A DNA stretch of 64,000 bases from an uncultured Alphaproteobacteria bacterium (GCA_910585375.1 CAJUCZ010000006.1:12624-76623); one strand, 5' to 3'. Positions 9,449 to 19,377 are shown, numbered from the stretch's first letter. The notes: generated by a model not told the origin, from the letters alone. Made by a program: numbers and translations.

Positions 9449-11436
9449 AGCAGAACAAATTTAAAATTTCCAGCCCGTTTGAACCTTCCGGCGACCAACC
9501 GCAGGCCATTGCCGAACTTTGCCAGGGTCTGAAAAACGGTCTGAGCGATCAGGTGCTGCTCGGCGTGACCGGCAGCGGCAAAACCTTTACCATGGCCAAA
9601 ATCATTGAACAGACCCAGCGGCCGGCTCTGATAATGGCGCCCAACAAGATTCTCGCCGCCCAGCTCTATACGGAAATGAAAGAATTTTTTCCCAATAACC
9701 ACGTTGAATATTTTGTATCTTATTACGATTATTACCAGCCGGAAGCGTATGTCCCCAAAACAGACACTTATATAGAAAAAGATTCCGCCATCAACGAACA
9801 GATCGACCGTATGAGAAACTCGGCAACCCGCAGCCTGCTGGAAAGCAACGACGTCATAATCATTGCCTCTGTTTCCTGCATATACGGATTGGGAGATGTT
9901 GAATCTTATGCAGCAATGACCTTGCCGCTGCATGTCGGACAGGAAATCGCCCCCAAAGAAATATTCAAACGTCTGTCAGAACTGCAATACGAACGCAACC
10001 AAATGAACTTTGTCCGCAGCACCTTTCGTGTACAGGGGGATATTATTGACATCTTCCCGTCTCACTATGAAGACAAAGCATGGCGCATATCCCTGTTTGG
10101 CGATGAAATTGAGAATATCAGCGAATTCGATTCGCTGACCGGCAAAAAAAATGCCGATTTGGAAGAAATCATCGTATATCCGGCCAATCACTATGTTACG
10201 CCGCGCCCGGCCATTTCCAAGGCAATCGTCGGCATAAAGCAGGAACTTGCCGAAAGGACGGAGGAATTCAGACAGGAAAACAAACTGCTGGAAGCGCAGC
10301 GTCTGGAACAGAGAACCCGTTTTGATCTGGAAATGCTGGAAACCACCGGACATTGCAAAGGAATTGAGAACTACTCACGCTACTTGACCGGACGTCCGGC
10401 CGGCGCCCCTCCTCCGACCTTGTTTGAATATCTGCGCAAAGATACCGTTATTTTTATTGACGAAAGCCATATTTCCCTGCCGCAAATCGGCGGTATGTAC
10501 CGCGGCGACCGCAACCGCAAAGCCACATTGTCAGACTACGGTTTCCGGCTGCCGTCATGCGTTGACAACCGTCCGCTGACCTTTGATGAGTGGAATGCCA
10601 TGCGCGGCCAGACAATCTATGTATCAGCCACGCCGGGAGATTGGGAACTGGAACAAAGCGGCGGAACCTTTACCGAACAAATTATTCGTCCGACCGGTTT
10701 GACAGATCCTGTCTGCATCCTCAAACCTGTTGAAAATCAAATTGACGACCTGATGGAAGAGTGCCGCAAAGTCATAGCTAAAAAAGAACGTGTGTTAGTC
10801 ACAACCCTGACCAAAAAAATGGCGGAAGACTTAACGGAATATCTCAACAAAAACGGCATAAAAGTCCGCTATATGCACTCGGATATTGACACGCTCGAAC
10901 GTATTGACATTATCAGAGATCTCCGTCTCGGTGTCTTCGATGTTTTGGTCGGTATCAACTTGCTGAGAGAAGGGCTTGACATTCCCGAATGTTCAATGGT
11001 CGCCATTTTGGATGCCGATAAAGAAGGCTTTCTGCGCTCCACCCGCTCACTTATTCAGACCATCGGCCGAGCAGCCCGCAATGCTGACAGCCGCGTCATT
11101 CTTTATGCTGACAAAATGACCAATTCCATTCAGCAGGCCTTGGAAGAAACCAACCGGCGGCGGGAAAAACAATGTCAATATAACATTGCTCACGGCATTG
11201 TTCCCCAGACCATTAACAAAGCCATTTCCGGAACGCTGCAAACCATGAGTCAGGATTATTTGGACGAAGAAACCACCGGGTCAACCGTATCTTCCGATGA
11301 CTTGAAAAATTTTGATAAACGGATAAAAGAGTATACCAAGAGAATGAAAGATGCCGCGGCCAACCTCGAATTTGAAGAAGCCATGAAGTACCGTGACAAG
11401 ATTCGCGAATTGGAACAACAATACCTAAAAAACTGA
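9445..11436 (+). CDS. uvrB: Excinuclease ABC subunit B
   Basis: UvrB is the damage-verification helicase of nucleotide excision repair; it is loaded by UvrA and recruits UvrC. The 663 aa protein is full length. It has the Walker A motif GVTGSGKT near residue 38, the Tyr-rich beta-hairpin region (SYYDYYQPEAYVP) near residue 93, DESH, the helicase motifs 'REGLDIPE' and 'QTIGRAARN', and a C-terminal UVR domain (about 625-660) that contacts UvrC. It starts with ATGA overlap to the TPR gene, and no SOS box was seen directly upstream. A strong terminator follows. Confidence 0.98.
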   Translation: MKQNKFKISSPFEPSGDQPQAIAELCQGLKNGLSDQVLLGVTGSGKTFTMAKIIEQTQRPALIMAPNKILAAQLYTEMKEFFPNNHVEYFVSYYDYYQPEAYVPKTDTYIEKDSAINEQIDRMRNSATRSLLESNDVIIIASVSCIYGLGDVESYAAMTLPLHVGQEIAPKEIFKRLSELQYERNQMNFVRSTFRVQGDIIDIFPSHYEDKAWRISLFGDEIENISEFDSLTGKKNADLEEIIVYPANHYVTPRPAISKAIVGIKQELAERTEEFRQENKLLEAQRLEQRTRFDLEMLETTGHCKGIENYSRYLTGRPAGAPPPTLFEYLRKDTVIFIDESHISLPQIGGMYRGDRNRKATLSDYGFRLPSCVDNRPLTFDEWNAMRGQTIYVSATPGDWELEQSGGTFTEQIIRPTGLTDPVCILKPVENQIDDLMEECRKVIAKKERVLVTTLTKKMAEDLTEYLNKNGIKVRYMHSDIDTLERIDIIRDLRLGVFDVLVGINLLREGLDIPECSMVAILDADKEGFLRSTRSLIQTIGRAARNADSRVILYADKMTNSIQQALEETNRRREKQCQYNIAHGIVPQTINKAISGTLQTMSQDYLDEETTGSTVSSDDLKNFDKRIKEYTKRMKDAAANLEFEEAMKYRDKIRELEQQYLKN

Positions 11437-11457
11437 TTCATTTTTCAAACACAAAAA

Positions 11458-11486
11458 AAGAGGTTCAATTTGAACCTCTTTTCATT
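11458..11486. terminator. Bidirectional intrinsic terminator after uvrB
   Basis: An 11-bp perfect inverted repeat (AAGAGGTTCAA and its complement) around one central base, with an A-run before and T-rich bases after. It lies between the convergent uvrB and DsbA-like genes and can serve both. Confidence 0.85.
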
Positions 11487-11501
11487 ATTCGCCAAACCGG
11501 A

Positions 11502-12287
11502 CTATTTGTTCTTCATAGCGTCAATTCTTCTTTGAATTTCGCCTTCATCCAGTGTTTGCAGAATCTGGCCGTCCAAAATCATGGTCGGAACGCCGCGAAT
11601 TTCAATGGAATTGGCCAAATCGGCAGTATCCTGAATGGTTTTGGTAACTTTAGCCGAGTTCATATCTGCTTTCATTTTGGCAACGTCAATACCGGCATTG
11701 GCAGCGAGCTCGTCAATTTTAGCTTCGCTCAAAGCGCCGTCATTTTCCATCATGGCAGACCAGAGTTCCTGATACTTGCCCTGCTCTTTGGCAGCCAAAG
11801 CGGCTTTGGCGGCATAATCAGATACCGGCCCCAGGAAAGTCAATTCTCTCAAAACCAGACGGACATCGTTGTTTTTGGCAACAATATTTTTCAAAGCCGG
11901 ATACAATCTATGGCAATAGCCGCAAGAGAAGTCAAAGAATTCGACCAAAGTAACAGATCCGTTCGGATTACCGATGACGGCAGCTCCTTCATAATTGGTA
12001 ATTTCTTTAATATTCTGCTTAATCTTGACGGCAGCAGCTTTTTGTCTTTCTTCTTCCTGCTTAATCTGATAAGCCTGCATGGCATTGAACACAATCTCCG
12101 GATTGTTGTTCAAAACAGTTCTGATTGCTTCAACATCCATAGAAGCAACCGGAACGGCAGATGCTGCAGGAGCAGCGGTTTCTGCAACCGGAGCAACTTT
12201 GTTGCACTTGGTCATGCACATTGCTGCACAGGCCACTGAAATAATCAAAGCCAGCAGAGAAACGTAAATTGCATTAATTTTGTTCAT
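11502..12287 (-). CDS. DsbA-family thiol oxidoreductase (Com1/ScsC-like)
   Basis: A 261 aa exported protein with an N-terminal hydrophobic segment (about 6-24), an Ala/Pro-rich spacer, an N-terminal helical extension (about 50-100) and a thioredoxin fold with the active site CGYC at residues 122-125 and the cis-proline loop RGVPT near residue 240. Such proteins introduce or shuffle disulfides in the periplasm. The N-terminal helical extension is typical of oligomeric Com1/ScsC-type members. The ATG at 12287 has AAGGA upstream and is preferred over an in-frame start 10 codons earlier. The Cys-rich PilM-like and PilV-like proteins are plausible clients, which is inference only. Confidence 0.85.
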   Translation of the reverse strand: MNKINAIYVSLLALIISVACAAMCMTKCNKVAPVAETAAPAASAVPVASMDVEAIRTVLNNNPEIVFNAMQAYQIKQEEERQKAAAVKIKQNIKEITNYEGAAVIGNPNGSVTLVEFFDFSCGYCHRLYPALKNIVAKNNDVRLVLRELTFLGPVSDYAAKAALAAKEQGKYQELWSAMMENDGALSEAKIDELAANAGIDVAKMKADMNSAKVTKTIQDTADLANSIEIRGVPTMILDGQILQTLDEGEIQRRIDAMKNK

Positions 12288-12448
12288 CTTACAAATCCTT
12301 AAGTTTATTAAATACAAATATAATTTAGCTAATCTATAATATATTTACAACAGGCATGATACTTTATAATTATTAATATTCTCCAAATATCTAAATCTTT
12401 TTTTCATATTTAAGCAATATACTTAAACAAACTAAAAAAGAGGATAAT

Positions 12449-13108
12449 ATGTTTCACATCAAAGTATCAATGTTTTCACAAACCCGCAATCTGGAAAACA
12501 AGATTGACCAATTTCATGACAAATTGCTTGAAGTCTCCATGAACTTTAAAAAAGCCGTCCGCACTTTTTTGAGCGAACGCCGCAGTGATGATTACCGCCG
12601 GATCAGCAAACAGATAAAAAATACCGAACACGAAGCTGACCGCCTGCGTCGGGAGATTGAAGCCGCTTTATACAGCCAGAACCTGATTCCCGATCTGCGG
12701 GCCGATGTCTTGCATTTGGTCGAGAACATCGATAAAGTCATTAACAAATTTGATGAAGTCACGCACAATTTTTATATTGAACGGCCGGAAATCCCCGAAA
12801 AATTTCATGCACCGCTTATCACACTCTGTGACCTGAGCTCCGACTGTGCCGAAAATCTGGCAATTGCCAGTCGGGCGTTCTTCAGAGATCTAAGTTCTGT
12901 CAGGGACTATTCGCAAAAAGTCTATCTGATTGAAAATGAATCCGACACCAGTTCGGCTCACCTGCGAAGCGCCGTTTTTGACACGGATCTTCCGCTGGCC
13001 AACAAATTGCAGCTCAATCTGCTGATTCGCGAAGTTGCGGATATTGCCGACATTGCCGAAGACTGTGTCGATGAGCTGCTGATATTCACAATCAAGAGAG
13101 ATATATAA
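12449..13108 (+). CDS. DUF47/PhoU-like phosphate transport accessory protein
   Basis: A 219 aa all-helical protein of the TIGR00153/DUF47 family, related to PhoU. The pattern of paired long helices with acidic E/D-x-x-x-D/E motifs (e.g. 'ENIDKVINKFDEVTHN' and 'EVADIADIAEDCVDEL') is visible. These proteins sit next to PiT-type transporters and are thought to control phosphate uptake. It ends 4 nt before the pit gene, so the two form an operon. The start has GAGGATAAT upstream. Confidence 0.85.
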   Translation: MFHIKVSMFSQTRNLENKIDQFHDKLLEVSMNFKKAVRTFLSERRSDDYRRISKQIKNTEHEADRLRREIEAALYSQNLIPDLRADVLHLVENIDKVINKFDEVTHNFYIERPEIPEKFHAPLITLCDLSSDCAENLAIASRAFFRDLSSVRDYSQKVYLIENESDTSSAHLRSAVFDTDLPLANKLQLNLLIREVADIADIAEDCVDELLIFTIKRDI

Positions 13109-13112
13109 GGCC

Positions 13113-14168
13113 ATGGACGGATTGTTTATCATATTTTTAAGCAGCGGTCTTTTTCTGGGCTGGTCATTGGGCGCCAATGACGCCGCCAATATTTTCGGTA
13201 CGGCTGTCGGAACAAAAATGGTCAAATTCCGCACCGCTGCCGTCATTTCTTCGATCTTTATTATTATCGGCGCGGTTTTTGCCGGTTCCGGCGCCAGCCG
13301 TACCTTAAATGAACTGGGCGAAGTAAATACGCTGGCCGGAGCCTTCATGGTCGCTTTGTCAGCGGCTGTCAGCGTCTATTCGATGGTCAAAAGCGGCATT
13401 CCGGTTTCCACCTCTCAGGCCATTGTCGGCGCCATCGTCGGCTGGAACTTTTATGCAGGAAAATCTACCGATTACGGCATATTGTCCCAAATTGTCAGTA
13501 CTTGGATTATCTGCCCCGTTCTTTCCGGAATCATTGCCATCGGCCTGTATTTCTGCATTCGCCGCCTGATTCGCAAATCGCACCTGCACTTATTGCGACA
13601 GGACAGCTACACGCGCATCGGACTGATTCTGGCCGGTGCATTCGGCGCTTATGCCCTCGGAGCCAACAACATCGCCAATGTTATGGGCGTATTTGTCGAT
13701 TCCAGCCCGTTAAAACCGATTACGTTCAGCAACGGCTTCACCTTAAATGCCACTCAGCTTTTGTTCTTAATCGGCGGAATATCAATCAGTGTCGGCGTGG
13801 CAACCTATTCACACAAAGTTATTAATACCGTCGGTATCAGCCTGATGTCCATGACGCCGGTCATTGCCTGGATTGTCGTTATCTCCCAGTCTGTCGTTTT
13901 GTTTTTATTTGCTTCGCAGGGACTGCAAAATTTTTTGCAAAGCAATGGCCTGCCGGCATTTCCGCTGGTTCCGGTATCCAGTTCACAGGCCGTCATCGGT
14001 GCCGCGATCGGCATAGGCATTGCCAAAGGCGGACGGGACATCCATTGGCCTCTGCTTGGACGAATTGCCCTCGGCTGGATAACTACTCCTGTCATCTCGG
14101 GAATATTATGCTTTATCTCGCTGTTCTTTTTAGAAAACGTCTTTAACCAGATGGTTTATGCCAACTAA
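13113..14168 (+). CDS. pit: PiT-family inorganic phosphate transporter
   Basis: A low-affinity phosphate permease that imports metal-phosphate or phosphate with a cation. The 351 aa protein has about ten membrane segments in two inverted halves, each with the PiT signature: GANDAAN near residue 21 in the first half and GANNIAN near residue 184 in the second. The Asn in place of Asp in the second motif is a deviation from the usual GAND. It is co-transcribed with the DUF47 gene and overlaps the convergent mrp gene by 4 nt. Confidence 0.92.
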   Translation: MDGLFIIFLSSGLFLGWSLGANDAANIFGTAVGTKMVKFRTAAVISSIFIIIGAVFAGSGASRTLNELGEVNTLAGAFMVALSAAVSVYSMVKSGIPVSTSQAIVGAIVGWNFYAGKSTDYGILSQIVSTWIICPVLSGIIAIGLYFCIRRLIRKSHLHLLRQDSYTRIGLILAGAFGAYALGANNIANVMGVFVDSSPLKPITFSNGFTLNATQLLFLIGGISISVGVATYSHKVINTVGISLMSMTPVIAWIVVISQSVVLFLFASQGLQNFLQSNGLPAFPLVPVSSSQAVIGAAIGIGIAKGGRDIHWPLLGRIALGWITTPVISGILCFISLFFLENVFNQMVYAN

Positions 14169-15160
14169 ACAAGTTTTGCCGCGATTTTTGCGGCAATTTC
14201 CTCATAAGCCTTGGTATAAGGGCTGTCCGGTTCTGCAAAAACAATCGGCGTTCCGTTGTCGGCATTTTCCCGAATAGTCAGATGCAGCGGGATCTCGCCC
14301 AGAAAATCCTCCCCCATGTCCTCCGCCGTTTTCTTGGCACCGTGACATCCGAAAATATCGGCACGATGACCGCATTTTTCACACAGATAATAACTCATGT
14401 TTTCAACAATTCCCAAAATCGGAACATCAACTTTTTTAAACATGTTCACCCCTTTGACTGCATCAATCAGGGCAATATCCTGCGGAGTGGAAACAATAAC
14501 GATTCCATCCAGTTTAATCCGCTGAGACAACGTAATCTGAATATCTCCCGTCCCCGGAGGCATATCAATTACCATCACGTCAACCTCGCCCCAGTTTGTC
14601 TGGGTCAAAAGCTGTTCAATGGCACCACAGGCCTTGGCGCCGCGCCAGATAAGCGGCGTATCCCGTCCGACTAACGTGCCGATTGACATTGATTTAATTC
14701 CCATAAAATCAAACGGCTCAAAATTTTTACCGTCAATACTATAAGCCGGCTGCCCCTCATAACCCAGCATGGTCGGAATGGAAGGTCCGTAAATATCCGC
14801 ATCAAACAAAGACGTTTTCAAACCGCAATTAGACAGCGCCAAAGCCAGATTCGTTGCTGTTGTCGACTTTCCCACGCCGCCTTTGCCGGAAGCCACGCCG
14901 ATAATCTTTTTAACGCCCGGCACAATCCACTTTTCCGTTTCCGGCTTGAGAGAAACATTTTTCTTTTCTTTGGTAAAAACAATTGTTGCGCGCTTTATCC
15001 CGTCAATCTGCTCAAGTTCGGCTTTCAGCATGGCGCTTTTTTCCGCATCGTCAACATCGCTGGCAATGGTCACAATCACTTTGTCACCCATAATTTTAAT
15101 CTGTTCAACTTGTTCTTCGGCAAAATAGTTTTTAATGCTTTGTCTGATTTTTTCTTCCAT
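14165..15160 (-). CDS. mrp: Mrp/ApbC Fe-S cluster carrier ATPase
   Basis: A P-loop scaffold or carrier of iron-sulfur clusters in the cytoplasm. The 331 aa protein has an N-terminal MIP18/DUF59-like domain (1-65), a deviant Walker A GKGGVGKST at residues 92-100, the DMPPGTGD motif, and the CxxC cluster-binding pair in 'YYLCEKCGH' near residue 257. All key residues are present. It is monocistronic as far as the window shows, facing hflK across a 117-bp AT-rich divergent spacer. Confidence 0.95.
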   Translation of the reverse strand: MEEKIRQSIKNYFAEEQVEQIKIMGDKVIVTIASDVDDAEKSAMLKAELEQIDGIKRATIVFTKEKKNVSLKPETEKWIVPGVKKIIGVASGKGGVGKSTTATNLALALSNCGLKTSLFDADIYGPSIPTMLGYEGQPAYSIDGKNFEPFDFMGIKSMSIGTLVGRDTPLIWRGAKACGAIEQLLTQTNWGEVDVMVIDMPPGTGDIQITLSQRIKLDGIVIVSTPQDIALIDAVKGVNMFKKVDVPILGIVENMSYYLCEKCGHRADIFGCHGAKKTAEDMGEDFLGEIPLHLTIRENADNGTPIVFAEPDSPYTKAYEEIAAKIAAKLV

Positions 15161-15277
15161 CTTAACCCCTGTTGATATTGTTTGATCGGCAATTGTTTTT
15201 AGATGATATTTATATTATATAAGAAGATAATGCAATAAATTAAATTTGGAAATTATAAATTACAGAGTGAGGTATAA

Positions 15278-16366
15278 ATGTCCAAACAGGAAGGTCCCTG
15301 GGGCGGAAATACAAACGACAGCCCTTGGGAAAACATAGAAAAATCCCCCCGCAAATCTAAAATCATAGATTTTGAACCCATCAGAAAAAATAACGGTCCG
15401 GACTTCAAAATCAGCTGGCTGTTTTTTGCTCTGGCAGCCGTTTGGCTGGCCTCGGGCTTTTACCAGATTCAACCGAACGAAGAAGGGGTTATCCTGCGCT
15501 TTGGCAAATATGCCGACACCACCGGCGCCGGCCTGCACTACCATCTGCCCTATCCGATAGAAACAGTGGAAAAAGTCAACATCACTCAGGAACGCAGCAT
15601 CACAATCGGCGATTCCGCAGCCTATAACACATCTAACATCGCCTCTCTGGCCGGTGTTAGAAACTCGGCCGGAGCTCCCGCTTCTGCACTCAGTTCCTTT
15701 ACGGAAAGCCACATGCTGACCGGCGATGAAAATATTGTCGATGTCAACCTCACAATCGTTTGGAAAATCAAAAGCGCCAAAGATTATCTTTTCGGCATGC
15801 AAAGTCCGGACCGCACCGTACAGGTAGCAGCTCAGTCCGTATTGCGTGAAATTGTCGGCCAATCCAAAATGCAGGACATAATTACCGGCGACCGCGGTAA
15901 GGTCGAGGACGATACAAAAGCTGAATTGCAAAAAGTTTTGGATGAATTCGGCTCCGGTATAGAAATTGTCCGTGCCAAACTTCAAAAGGCGGATCCTCCC
16001 AAACAGGTGGTAGATGCTTTTAATGAAGTCCAGCGCGCCAAAGCCGATATGGAACGCTTCAAAAATGAAGCTGAGGCCTACAGTAACGAAATTTTGCCCA
16101 AAGCCAAAGGTCAGGCTTCGCAGATTTTGCAAAATGCCCAAGCCTATAAGGAATCTGTCGTCAAAAAAGCACAGGGCGAAACCGAACGCTTCAATTCCGT
16201 TTATCAGGCTTATCGCCACGGCCGCGACGTAACCATCAAACGCCTCTATATTGAGGCCATGGAAGAAGTCCTCGGCAAATCTGACAAAATCATTATCGAC
16301 CCGTCCAAAAACGGCGGCAATGTATTGCCTTATCTGCCGTTAGAACGCCTGCAGAAGAAAATTTAG
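15278..16366 (+). CDS. hflK: HflK, membrane protease modulator
   Basis: HflK and HflC form a large stomatin-type (SPFH) cage in the inner membrane around FtsH and regulate its proteolysis. The 362 aa protein has a Gly/Pro/Trp-containing N-terminal tail, a membrane helix at about 46-62, the SPFH domain starting with 'QPNEEGVILRFG' near residue 65, and a C-terminal coiled coil (about 255-330). RBS GAGTGAGG precedes the ATG. It heads the operon hflK-hflC-degP-holC. Confidence 0.96.
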   Translation: MSKQEGPWGGNTNDSPWENIEKSPRKSKIIDFEPIRKNNGPDFKISWLFFALAAVWLASGFYQIQPNEEGVILRFGKYADTTGAGLHYHLPYPIETVEKVNITQERSITIGDSAAYNTSNIASLAGVRNSAGAPASALSSFTESHMLTGDENIVDVNLTIVWKIKSAKDYLFGMQSPDRTVQVAAQSVLREIVGQSKMQDIITGDRGKVEDDTKAELQKVLDEFGSGIEIVRAKLQKADPPKQVVDAFNEVQRAKADMERFKNEAEAYSNEILPKAKGQASQILQNAQAYKESVVKKAQGETERFNSVYQAYRHGRDVTIKRLYIEAMEEVLGKSDKIIIDPSKNGGNVLPYLPLERLQKKI

Positions 16367-16375
16367 GAGTTTCCC

Positions 16376-17245
16376 ATGTCAGAAAAAATAAAATATTATT
16401 TGCTCACCGCTCTGGCTGCACTGGTCATTATCGGCGCCGCATCTTTTTATGTTGTCCCGCAAACCCGACAGGCCATTGTGCTCCAGTTTGGCGAACCTGT
16501 CAGATTAATTAAAGAACCGGGACTGAAAATAAAAATCCCGTTTATTCAAAACGTTGTTTTCTATGATAACCGTCTCCTTGATCTGGATCCGCCGGCACAG
16601 GAAATCGTTCTTAACGATAAAAAACGTCTGGATGTTGACAGCTTTACGCGCTTCCGCATTGTTGAACCGTTGAAGTTTTATCAGACGGTTCGGACAGAAG
16701 AACAAGCCCGCAGCAAACTGAAAGAAATCGTCAACTCCTCGGTTCGCAAAATTCTCGGACGGACAACCCTGACGGAACTGCTGTCACAGCGGCGGACACA
16801 AATAATGGCTGACATCAGCAATGCCGTTAAAACCGATGCTGCTCAAATCGGAGTCAGTGTTGCCGATGTTCGTATTCGCCGCGCCGACTTGCCGATTGAG
16901 GTATTGCAGGCGATCAATACCCGCATGAAGGCAGAACGCGAGCGCGATGCCAAAAAGTTTCGCGGCGAAGGTCAGCAACAGGCTCAGCAAATCAGAGCTC
17001 AGGCAGAAAAAGAAAGAACCATCATATTAGCCGAAGCCGACAGGGAAGCCCAGATAACCCGAGGTGAAGGAGATCGCGAGGCGATTGAAATATGGAACAA
17101 GGCAGCCGGCGTAGACCCAAGCTTCTACGCATTCTACCGCTCACTGGAAGCGTACAAAAAATCTCTCGGTCAGGGTGGAACGTCTATGATTTTGTCCCCG
17201 AATGCCGAATTTTTTGATTTTTTTGCAAAATCGCTTAATAATTAA
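16376..17245 (+). CDS. hflC: HflC, membrane protease modulator
   Basis: Partner of HflK in the FtsH-regulating complex. The 289 aa protein has an N-terminal membrane helix (about 7-26), an SPFH domain beginning 'VPQTRQAIVLQFG', and a C-terminal Ala/Glu/Arg coiled coil (about 185-245) rich in 'AEKERT/EADREAQ' repeats. It lies 9 nt after hflK with AGGAG upstream and 15 nt before degP. Full length for the family. Confidence 0.96.
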   Translation: MSEKIKYYLLTALAALVIIGAASFYVVPQTRQAIVLQFGEPVRLIKEPGLKIKIPFIQNVVFYDNRLLDLDPPAQEIVLNDKKRLDVDSFTRFRIVEPLKFYQTVRTEEQARSKLKEIVNSSVRKILGRTTLTELLSQRRTQIMADISNAVKTDAAQIGVSVADVRIRRADLPIEVLQAINTRMKAERERDAKKFRGEGQQQAQQIRAQAEKERTIILAEADREAQITRGEGDREAIEIWNKAAGVDPSFYAFYRSLEAYKKSLGQGGTSMILSPNAEFFDFFAKSLNN

Positions 17246-17260
17246 TAAAAGGAGTTTGAG

Positions 17261-18928
17261 ATGAAAAAACTATTATCCGGATTATCCGCTTTATTTTTTG
17301 TCTTCGGCAGCCTTTCTCCCGCTGCCGCCCAGTCTGCGGCCCGAACGCCTTATCCTTCCTTTGCCGACTTGGTTGAAAAACTTTCACCTTCAGTCGTCAA
17401 CATCTCAACGACCCAAAAACCGGAAAATCTGGAAGGAGGCGACATCATCAGCCTAAAAAACCTCCCGGAAAATAAACAGGTTGCACCGCTCGGACAAGAA
17501 CACTATGCTTTAGGCTCGGGCTTTTTACTTGATGAAGAAGGCTATATCATTACCAACAGCCATGTCATCGACCGCGCCGACAAAATTAACGTCATCTTGT
17601 CAGACAATTCCCAACATCAGGCCAAAGTTATCGGCACGGATAACAAAACCGATCTGGCGCTGATAAAAATTGATACCGATAAAAAACTCATGCCCGTCAA
17701 TTTGGGGGATTCTGATAAGATCCGCGTCGGAGACTGGATACTAGCCATCGGCAACCCGTTCGGCCTTGGCGGCAGCGTTACGGCAGGTATCGTTTCTGCA
17801 AAATCCAGAGACATTGAATCCGGCCCCTATGATAACTTTATCCAAACAGATGCATCCATCAATCAGGGCAGCTCCGGCGGTCCGATGTTTAATCTGGATG
17901 GCGAAGTCATCGGCATCAACGCCGCCATCTTTTCAACTACCGGCGGCAATATGGGAATCAGCTTCGCCATTCCGGTTAACAATGCCAAATTTGTCATTCG
18001 GGAATTAAAAAATTCGGGTAGCGTCAAACGGGGCTGGATCGGGGTTCGGGTACAACCGCAATTAACTGAGGCGAACTCTGTCGGCAATATACCGAACGGA
18101 ATTTTGATTTCTTCCGTAACGGAGGGATCGCCTGCCGCCGATGCCGGAATTCAAGCCGGAGACATAATTTTGGCACTCAATGAACAGGATATGGACAGCG
18201 CCCAGATTTTCTCGCGTTTGGTTTCCGAAAGTCCGGTAAACGGCAAAATCACTTTAAAACTATGGCACAACGGTCAAATCGAAAACCGCATTGTCAATGT
18301 AAAAGAAATGCCGGCAGAAACAGGCAATCCGGAAACTGCCGTTGTTCCTGAAAATCAACCTCAGACAGACCCCGCAGCGTCTAACGAGGGAAAAGTACAG
18401 CCACAAACATCCCTCACGGAACAAAGCCTTGGACAAATCCTCAATGAGGCAGTAAAACAGCAACCGGAAGACAAATCGGAACAGCAAATGCCGATGGTTG
18501 CTCCCCAATCTGCCGCCGCACAGCAGCCTCCCCTGCCGGAATCCGCTGCCGCCGCTCCGACCCAAAGCGATGACATTGCAGATATTGCGCCGGACATTGC
18601 TCCGGCCGATGTCAATGAAAAAGCATCCTATACAATCCCCGGCAGCGGAATGATGGTTCGTAACATCACCATTCAGGATATTAATGAAATGGAATTAAAA
18701 GCAGATACAATGGGCGTTATCGTTGTATCAACCATTCCTAACAGTGAAGCTGCCGTCAAAGGGATTCGTCCGGGACTGATCATTACAAAAATCAATAAAC
18801 GCAATATTTACAATACTGACAGCGCCAAAAGCGCCGTTTATGAAAAGACCGAGAATGACCAATATACCTTTATGGTTCAGGATGGCGAACACATTAACAC
18901 TGTCACGCTTAACATGAAGGTCAAATAA
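17261..18928 (+). CDS. DegP/HtrA-like periplasmic serine protease
   Basis: A periplasmic trypsin-fold protease and chaperone that clears misfolded envelope proteins. The 555 aa protein has a signal peptide (cleavage near residues 23-26), a protease domain with catalytic His101, Asp131 and Ser205 (in NQGSSGGP), PDZ1 at about 270-345, a Gln/Pro/Ala-rich linker of roughly 100 residues (about 348-450), and PDZ2 at about 460-555. The long linker between the PDZ domains is unusual; typical Do-type proteases have them close together. It is the third gene of the hflKC operon, a common alphaproteobacterial arrangement, and its stop overlaps the holC start by one base. Confidence 0.94.
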   Translation: MKKLLSGLSALFFVFGSLSPAAAQSAARTPYPSFADLVEKLSPSVVNISTTQKPENLEGGDIISLKNLPENKQVAPLGQEHYALGSGFLLDEEGYIITNSHVIDRADKINVILSDNSQHQAKVIGTDNKTDLALIKIDTDKKLMPVNLGDSDKIRVGDWILAIGNPFGLGGSVTAGIVSAKSRDIESGPYDNFIQTDASINQGSSGGPMFNLDGEVIGINAAIFSTTGGNMGISFAIPVNNAKFVIRELKNSGSVKRGWIGVRVQPQLTEANSVGNIPNGILISSVTEGSPAADAGIQAGDIILALNEQDMDSAQIFSRLVSESPVNGKITLKLWHNGQIENRIVNVKEMPAETGNPETAVVPENQPQTDPAASNEGKVQPQTSLTEQSLGQILNEAVKQQPEDKSEQQMPMVAPQSAAAQQPPLPESAAAAPTQSDDIADIAPDIAPADVNEKASYTIPGSGMMVRNITIQDINEMELKADTMGVIVVSTIPNSEAAVKGIRPGLIITKINKRNIYNTDSAKSAVYEKTENDQYTFMVQDGEHINTVTLNMKVK

Positions 18929-19377
18929 TGCAGGTCGATTTTTATCATCTCCAAACGCAAACGCTGGAAGACGTTTTGCCCAAACTGCTGGAAAAAGCTT
19001 ATGCTTCCGGCAAAAAAACCGTTGTAAAAATAGGAACGGCAGAACGCGTCGAATTTTTGAACACAAGCCTTTGGACTTATGATGATACTTCCTTCCTGCC
19101 GCACGGCAGCAAAAAAGACGGCAATGCCGAAATGCAGCCTGTCTGGCTGACCTCGGGAGAAGACATTCCTAACGGCGCGGCTTTTCTTTTTTTGGTTGAC
19201 GGCGCCCAAACAGATGTCAGCAGCCTGAACAGCATTGAAAGAATATTCAATATCTTTGACGGCAATTCGCCTGATGCTGTTTCGCGCGCCCGTTTGTTTT
19301 GGAAAGAACTCAAAGAACAGAACCATACACTATCATATTGGCAGCAGGAAAACGGCCGCTGGATAAAAAAAGCATAA
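18928..19377 (+). CDS. holC: DNA polymerase III chi subunit
   Basis: Chi links the clamp loader to single-strand-binding protein. The 149 aa protein has the HolC pattern: an N-terminal 'DFYHLQTQTLEDVLPKLLEKA', a central strand-helix with 'WTYDDTSFLPHG' (the family's LW-x-F/Y-x-x-x-x-FLPHG motif), and 'RARLFWKELKEQ' near the C-terminus. Its ATG shares a base with the degP stop (TAATG), so translation is coupled. Placement after a protease gene probably only reflects operon packing. A terminator follows. Confidence 0.9.
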   Translation: MQVDFYHLQTQTLEDVLPKLLEKAYASGKKTVVKIGTAERVEFLNTSLWTYDDTSFLPHGSKKDGNAEMQPVWLTSGEDIPNGAAFLFLVDGAQTDVSSLNSIERIFNIFDGNSPDAVSRARLFWKELKEQNHTLSYWQQENGRWIKKA

